Assembly: GCF_019048865.1 (NCBI RefSeq)
Contig: NZ_CP077604.1
Span: 2,666,001 to 2,730,000, forward strand
Length of the DNA: 64,000 nucleotides
Origin: Aquihabitans sp. G128
GTDB lineage: Bacteria; Actinomycetota; Acidimicrobiia; Acidimicrobiales; Iamiaceae
Direction: 5' to 3'
The notes below the pieces were generated by a model, which saw only the letters and a list, made by a program, of their open reading frames with translations, had not been told where the DNA came from and did not search any database. This document shows positions 59,220 to 64,000 of the stretch, one piece after another. The position numbers and the translations under genes are program-made. The first letter of the stretch is position 1; every line of letters starts with the position of its first letter.

Positions 59220-60961
59220 GGCGTCACCGCCGGGTCCAGGCCCACCGTCAGGGTGCACGTCCGGGCGGCCTTCGTGAACTTCCGGTTCGCCACCCGCACC
59301 CAGCCCACCCAGCCGTGCCGCCCCGACGACAGCGCCACGGGCAGGCCGTCGCCGGTCACCACCTGGCGCCCGAAGGCCTCGTCGACGAGCAGGTCGGCGT
59401 AGCGGGCCTCCCGGGACTCCTGCTGCGCCGTCCAGAGCCCCCAGATGTAGAGCTGCAGCCACGACAGGTTCGTCGGGCCCGTCATGATCTGGCGGTTGAT
59501 GCGCACCCCATCGGGCAACGGCTGGTCGTAGGCGAACCCGATGCGGCCCGGCCCGGTGCCCCACGGGGTCAGCACCCGCAGCTGGTCGATGATCGCCCCG
59601 GGGTTCGTCTCCCACGATGGGCGCAGCACGGTGTCGTTGTTCAGCGCCAGGTCCGTGCGGTTGCTCCCCCGACGCGGGGCGACCCGGACCTGGAAGTTGG
59701 GCAGCACCCAGACGTCGGCGCCGAAGATCGTGTCGTTGACCTGGGACAGCATGTCGACGGCCCGGACGTCCTCGTAGTCCTCCCACGCCAGCTGACCCAG
59801 CGAGCCGGTGAGCGCATCGACGTGCACCGAGAGGCCCAGGGCCTGGCCGTCGGGGTTGGTGGTGGCCTCGAGGCGGTCCACGATCCGGCTCGGGTAGTAG
59901 GCCCGGTCGATCGGCGAGCGCGACCCGGTGAAGCCGTCCTTCGGGTAGCGGACCTCGTCGATGTCGACCCACCCGGTGATCGAGTAGATGCGGAACGCCA
60001 TGCGGATGAACGACACCCCGGTGCCGCGAGGCAGGATCCCGGACGAGGCCACGTTCTGCCAGGTCTCGTCGTCCTCGTTGGTGGCTGCGCCCTTGGCCCG
60101 GGTCTGGTCCTTGTTGATCTGGGTGGCGCCGTCGGCGTACACCTCCGTCTCGGCGACGATGTAGGACTCGGTGTGCTGCACCATCGCCGTGGTGACCCGC
60201 TCCCGGGCGAAGTGCTCATGCTGGGCCACCGGGATCACCGGGGCCCGCAGCACGCCCTTGCCTCGCACCTGAAGGCTCCGGGAGCCCGAGAACGGGGTGT
60301 AGGGGTTCCAGCGCGCCTCCAGGAGGCCGTCGGTCGGCTCCAGGCCGTCGTTGATGCTCCAGCCGTGGGCCCGCAGCCACGCGATCGGGTCGCCGCTGGC
60401 GCCCTCGAAGCTTCCAGCGCCGCCGAGGTCGTCGCTGGTGCCGGCGTCACCGATCGTGCGCTGGAAGGCCAAGGCGATGCCGGTCGCGTTCAGGCTGATC
60501 CGGTCGTCGCCGATGGTCACCGGGTCGTCGAGGTAGCCGGCGGCGACCAGCTCGCCGTTCTCCCACACCTGGAGCTCGTAGCGCCGCCAGTCGGGGTCGA
60601 CCACGGTGAGGTCGTCGATGGTGGTCGACGGGGCGCCGATCACCTCCCAGCAGGGGTCCCAGGCGGACGCGCTGGCGGTGATGTGACCAAGGGTGTCGAT
60701 GGTGAGCGGGTCGTCGTAGTCCTCGACCACGGCGGACTCCACGGCGGTGAGGGGGCGGTGGCTGCCGGCCTCGGCGATCACCAGCACCAGGTCGGCGGCA
60801 GCGACAGCCGGCGCCGGCGGGGACCACGGCGTGTCGGGGTCGCCTGGACCGGGGTCGGGTGGGAGCGGGGTGAGGGTGAGCAGCCCGGTGCCGGGCGCGT
60901 GCAGCGACGTCGGCGGGGCGAGTGCCGAGGGGTCGAGCGGCGGGAGCAGTTCGACAGTCAC
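59216..60961 (-). CDS. Phage minor tail / tail-tip protein
   Basis: A 581-aa protein downstream of the distal tail protein, in the position of the siphovirus tail-associated (Tal-like/baseplate hub) gene. Beta-rich N-terminal (RRYELQVWENGELVAAGYLDDP, a typical hub pattern), a central carbohydrate-binding-like jelly-roll region (SRSLQVRGKGVLRAPVI...RMAFRIYSITGWVDIDEV), and a C-terminal domain. GTG start overlaps the Dit-like gene. No peptidase motif seen. Confidence 0.7.
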   Translation of the reverse strand: MTVELLPPLDPSALAPPTSLHAPGTGLLTLTPLPPDPGPGDPDTPWSPPAPAVAAADLVLVIAEAGSHRPLTAVESAVVEDYDDPLTIDTLGHITASASAWDPCWEVIGAPSTTIDDLTVVDPDWRRYELQVWENGELVAAGYLDDPVTIGDDRISLNATGIALAFQRTIGDAGTSDDLGGAGSFEGASGDPIAWLRAHGWSINDGLEPTDGLLEARWNPYTPFSGSRSLQVRGKGVLRAPVIPVAQHEHFARERVTTAMVQHTESYIVAETEVYADGATQINKDQTRAKGAATNEDDETWQNVASSGILPRGTGVSFIRMAFRIYSITGWVDIDEVRYPKDGFTGSRSPIDRAYYPSRIVDRLEATTNPDGQALGLSVHVDALTGSLGQLAWEDYEDVRAVDMLSQVNDTIFGADVWVLPNFQVRVAPRRGSNRTDLALNNDTVLRPSWETNPGAIIDQLRVLTPWGTGPGRIGFAYDQPLPDGVRINRQIMTGPTNLSWLQLYIWGLWTAQQESREARYADLLVDEAFGRQVVTGDGLPVALSSGRHGWVGWVRVANRKFTKAARTCTLTVGLDPAVTP

Positions 60962-61761
60962 CGGGTGCTCCGGTGCTTGGCCACCACGGTGAAGGTGCCG
61001 AACTGGGCGCCGACGGTGACAGTGGACTCGCCAGGCGGGATCCTGGGCCAGCGCGGCGCCTTCGACGCCATGAGGCCGGCCAGGTTGTTGCCCCGGAGCT
61101 TGCCGTCGATGCGCTGGGACCCGATGCGCGAGATGCGCCCGGCGTCGAGCGTGAGCGTCTGGCCGGCGAGCAGGTACTCGTTCCAGGTGGTCCGCCGGCC
61201 ACCGGCCTCGATGTAGACGTTGGCGCAGTTCGTGACCGCGGTGATCGCCAGCGTGAGCGCTCGACCCGGCTTGGTGGTGCGCGACCCGACGTTGTCCAGC
61301 GGGAGGGTCTGCGTCCCGGCCGGGGTGGCCCGGGTGATGACCGTCTCGGCGGAATAGAGCACCGGGTCGACGGCCGTGAAGGCGATGTCGCAGGGCGTGT
61401 TCTTCTCCGGACCCGGCCACGACGGGTCGTAGTCCGGCTGGCAGCTCGCCACCTGAGCCCACATCGACCACCCGCCGATGGTGAGCGGCAGCGGGGCCAT
61501 CGACTCGGGGAAGGCCCGCTCCACGGTCAGGATGAGGTCGTCGAGCTGCGCCCGGCTCTCGGCGTGGAGGTTGAGGCCGAGTCGCGGCCCCTTGACCGGC
61601 ACCCGCACCGTGCCAGCGGTGGCGCCGATGTCCCACCTGTCCGTCGTCGGGATGTCGGCCGCCTTGCCGAAGAACCCACTGAGCGACCGCACCGAAGCGC
61701 CAGGTCGGGCGCTGTTGCCGAAGACCCAGTCGTTGTAGGACCCGAGGTAGGCGTTGCTCAT
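60958..61761 (-). CDS. Phage distal tail (Dit-like) protein
   Basis: A 267-aa protein. The region VPVKGPRLGLNLHAESRAQLDDLILTVERAF and the C-terminal galectin-like ANVYIEAGGRRTTWNEYLLAGQTLTLDAG are like siphovirus distal tail proteins, which form a ring joining tail tube and tip. It sits directly after the tape-measure gene, the conserved place. 4-bp overlaps on both sides. Confidence 0.72.
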   Translation of the reverse strand: MSNAYLGSYNDWVFGNSARPGASVRSLSGFFGKAADIPTTDRWDIGATAGTVRVPVKGPRLGLNLHAESRAQLDDLILTVERAFPESMAPLPLTIGGWSMWAQVASCQPDYDPSWPGPEKNTPCDIAFTAVDPVLYSAETVITRATPAGTQTLPLDNVGSRTTKPGRALTLAITAVTNCANVYIEAGGRRTTWNEYLLAGQTLTLDAGRISRIGSQRIDGKLRGNNLAGLMASKAPRWPRIPPGESTVTVGAQFGTFTVVAKHRSTR

Positions 61762-64000
61762 CGGAGATTCCTGGAGTACTGGCGCAGGGCCTCGTTGATC
61801 ATCCGCCCACCCGCCTTCTCGAACTCGGCGATCGTGGCGGCGTCGGGGTTGCCGAGCACCTGGACCGGCATGTTGATGACCGGGGCCACGCCAGGGGCCT
61901 GGCTGCCCTGCACGATGCGGCCCGGCACGTCCGGCACGAACACCTCCGACGGCACCCCGTAGCGGGCCATCTCGTTCACCGAGTAGGCCCGCCCCGGGTA
62001 CACCGGGCCGCCCTGGGCCCGGCCACCGTCAAGGCGCTTCGGGTTCTTCTGGGTGAGCGCGGCCTGGCCGAGGGCGACAGCCGCCACCACCGGGTCGCTG
62101 CCGTCGTAGGCAGCCCGAAGAGCCAGCAAGTCCGTGATGAACCCGCCGAGCCGCTGACGGAGCGGGTTGGCCGGATCGAGCGACACGGCCAGCCGGAAGA
62201 GCCCGTCGAGCAGGGCCTGGTTACCGGCCTCGGCGCCGAACACCTTCTCGGTGAGCTCGGCCTGCTTGTCGATGTTGTCGAGCTGGGCCTCGGTGAGCTT
62301 CGCCGTGGCCGAGCGCACCTTGTCCGCAGCATCAGCCCGAACCTTGGCCACCTGGTCCGAGGCGTCGGCCAGGCGCTTCTGGGCCTCACGCTCACCGTCG
62401 TAGGAGTCGCGGATGCGCTTCTGGGCAGCGACCACGGCGTCGGAACCCTCGATGCCCTTGGCCCGAGCGTCGGCCAGCTCCTGGGCGGTGTCGCCCTTCT
62501 TCGTCTGGGCCTCGGCGAGCGCTTGGCGGGCTTCGGCCACCTTCTGGGCGGCCTCGGCGTCGGCGAAGAAGTCGGTCCCGGGCTTCACCAGGAACTGGTC
62601 GCGCAGCGCTTCTTTCAGGGTGAGCTTTGCCCGCCCTTCGGCCACCGCGGCGCCGGCGGCGGCTTCCTCGAGGTGGCGCAGATCGTCGGCCGCCTGGGAC
62701 CGGGCCTCCGAGAGCGACACCTCGGCTTCCCGGCTGGCCCGCTTGGCGTCGGCCACCGCCTTCTCGGCGCCCTCCACGCCGTCGAGGGCGTTGCGCATCT
62801 CGTCGCTGTCGCCGGCGGCAGAGCGGCGGGCGTCGGCCAGTTCTTGCTCGGCGGAAAGCACGCCGGCGGCGCTGGCGGCGGCAGCCTGCCGAGCGTCGAA
62901 GAGTCCTCGGGCCGCTGAGGCCTGGTCCTCGAGCGCCTTGGTGGCCTCCTCGCTCCGATCGGTGACCTCACCGGTGGCGCCCGCCTGGTTGCCCAGGGAG
63001 CCGGCGGCCTTGTCGCTGTCGACGCTGAGCGCCTTGTTGGCGGCGTCCAGGTCTGCCTGCCCTTGGGCGGCGCCGAGCGACTGGTCGCGGATGAGGCCGA
63101 GACTGGCGGCGAACTCGGCGTAGCCGGTGATGATCCGGCGGCGGTTCTCGGCGGAGCCCTTGCCGCCCTGCGCGTCCTCGAACCCCTGGCGCGCCCGCTC
63201 CTGGAAGGCCTTAAACTCGGCCTCGGTCCCGGCGAGGGCCTTGGCCACGTCGGCCGGATCCAGGCCCATGGCCTTCAGCACGCCGCGGAAGGCGTCGCCG
63301 GAGCCGATCAGGTTCAGCCCCCCCGACGCGCCCCCCCCAGGGTGCGGGCCAGGCGGCGGTTGAACGTCTCCTCCAGCGACTCGCCCGTGCGCTCGGCCTC
63401 CTCCCGCAGCGCCTCGGCCCCCTCCTTGGCCAGCTTGGCGCTGTTGGCCGCATCGAGGTACGACGCGATCAGCACCGCCAGGCCGGCAGCGGCGACCCCG
63501 GCGATCGGACCGAGCCCGCCGACCGCGTTGATCGCGTTGCCAGCTGAGGCGGCGAAGCCCTGGCCGGCCCCGGCCCCTTCCTTCAGCGCGGTGGAGAAGC
63601 TGAACAGGGCGTCGGACTTGGCCGCCTTCATCAGCAGGCTCACGGCGTTCGTGGCGAAGCCGGCGGTCTTGGCCACGGGCCCGATGGCCGCAGCGAGCCC
63701 GACGAAGGCCAGGAGCGAGGTCTGCACCGGCTCGGGCAGCCGGGCGAACCAACCCACGACGTCAGCCGTGTTGGCGGCCAGGTCGGCGAGCAGCGGGACC
63801 AGCTTCTGGCCGAGGGCGATGCCCTGGGCCTGCAGCTCAGCGAGGTCCCGCTTGAAGTTGGTGGCCGGGTCGTCGTCGAGCTTCTTGTAGGCGTCGGCCA
63901 GGTAGTTGGTCGAGCCGGTGACGTCGTCGATCACCTTGGCGGCGTCTGCGCCGTTGTTGCGCAGCAGGCCGAGCACGCCGTTGACGGCCTCGGTGTCCTG
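61758..64000 (-). CDS. Phage tail tape-measure protein (5' end missing, frame broken)
   Basis: At least 747 residues of the protein that sets tail length. A hydrophobic segment (LLAFVGLAAAIGPVAKTAGFATNAV, then GLGPIAGVAAAGLAVLIASYLDAA) is followed by long Ala/Glu/Lys/Arg coiled coil with repeated blocks (AxxKVAEARQALAEAQTKKG). The C-terminal part ends in a compact domain (YPGRAYSVNEMARYGVPSEVFVPDVPGRIV). The frame breaks in a run of eight C near 63331-63338; dropping one base joins RRLARTLGGA to SGGLNLIGSG. Continues past the right edge. Confidence 0.88.

Larger units (their letters stand above)
51254..64000. mobile_element. Siphovirus-type prophage, left end and tail/lysis module
   Basis: It begins at tRNA-Lys with a tyrosine integrase. 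A second early gene and a methyltransferase-like cargo gene read rightward to a strong terminator. A leftward block of lysis and tail genes follows, ending at the window edge inside the tape-measure gene. Head and packaging genes should lie beyond 64000. The right attachment site is outside the window, so the left boundary is inferred from the tRNA-integrase pair. GC content looks similar to the host. Confidence 0.9.

Overview
This is a 64 kb stretch of a high-GC Actinomycetota chromosome. Third codon positions are almost always G or C. A SigR/RsrA mycothiol-type redox switch, a deazaflavin (F420)-type oxidoreductase and a Zincin_2-family metalloprotease are present, and many genes have a TANNNT hexamer 6-8 nt before the start codon, as expected for leaderless transcripts. 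The gene order lysS / coaX-nadC-nadB-panD-panC-DUF2520-folK-folB-folP-folE-hpt-tilS suggests class Acidimicrobiia (Iamia or Ilumatobacter-like). That placement is an inference from gene order and family memory, not from a search.

Layout. 1-13.4 kb: a minus-strand vitamin and cofactor block (lysyl-tRNA synthetase, pantothenate/CoA, NAD, folate, purine salvage, tRNA-Ile lysidine synthetase) with many 4-bp ATGA/GTGA overlaps; inside the folate run is a phosphatase-fold protein that lacks the catalytic cysteine. 13.4-15.5 kb: metalloprotease, a 45-aa membrane peptide, rsrA and sigR. 15.6-22.2 kb: a PAS-PAS-GAF-GGDEF-EAL protein, a DinB-like protein, a WXG100-like plus EF-hand hydrolase pair, a GAF-PP2C phosphatase, and tRNA-Thr followed by two degenerate 81-bp copies of its 3' end. 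22.3-28.1 kb: glycosyltransferase, holB, tmk, topA. 28.2-36.4 kb: stress and envelope functions, including a copper chaperone with a CsoR-like operator, a fluoride riboswitch driving a CLC-F exporter, and a DesT-like TetR with its operator and the desaturase/reductase genes it probably controls. 36.5-47 kb: a KDSR-like reductase, a membrane GGDEF-EAL protein, coiled-coil/GH43 surface proteins, an LPRTG protein with a PHO-box-like direct repeat upstream of an OmpR-type two-component system, and a PqqD-like protein with a Tat-like segment paired with an LATTG membrane protein. 47.4-51.1 kb: a signalling cassette with a PAS-PAS-LuxR regulator and a rare degenerate-GGDEF / EAL / histidine-kinase fusion.

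51.25-64 kb (open at the right edge) is a siphovirus-type prophage in tRNA-Lys(TTT). It holds a tyrosine integrase, two early or cargo genes, a strong terminator, then a minus-strand lysis and tail module reading outward from the truncated tape-measure gene.

At least eight genes carry frame breaks. Five are one extra base in a G/C homopolymer (topA, LapA-like, PP2C, GGDEF-EAL-kinase, tape measure) and three are consistent with a 2-bp change in GCGCGC-type tracts (nadC, response regulator, integrase). Reading frame and domain structure resume exactly after each break, so I treat them as probable sequencing or assembly indels and annotate the genes as intact unless re-sequencing says otherwise.
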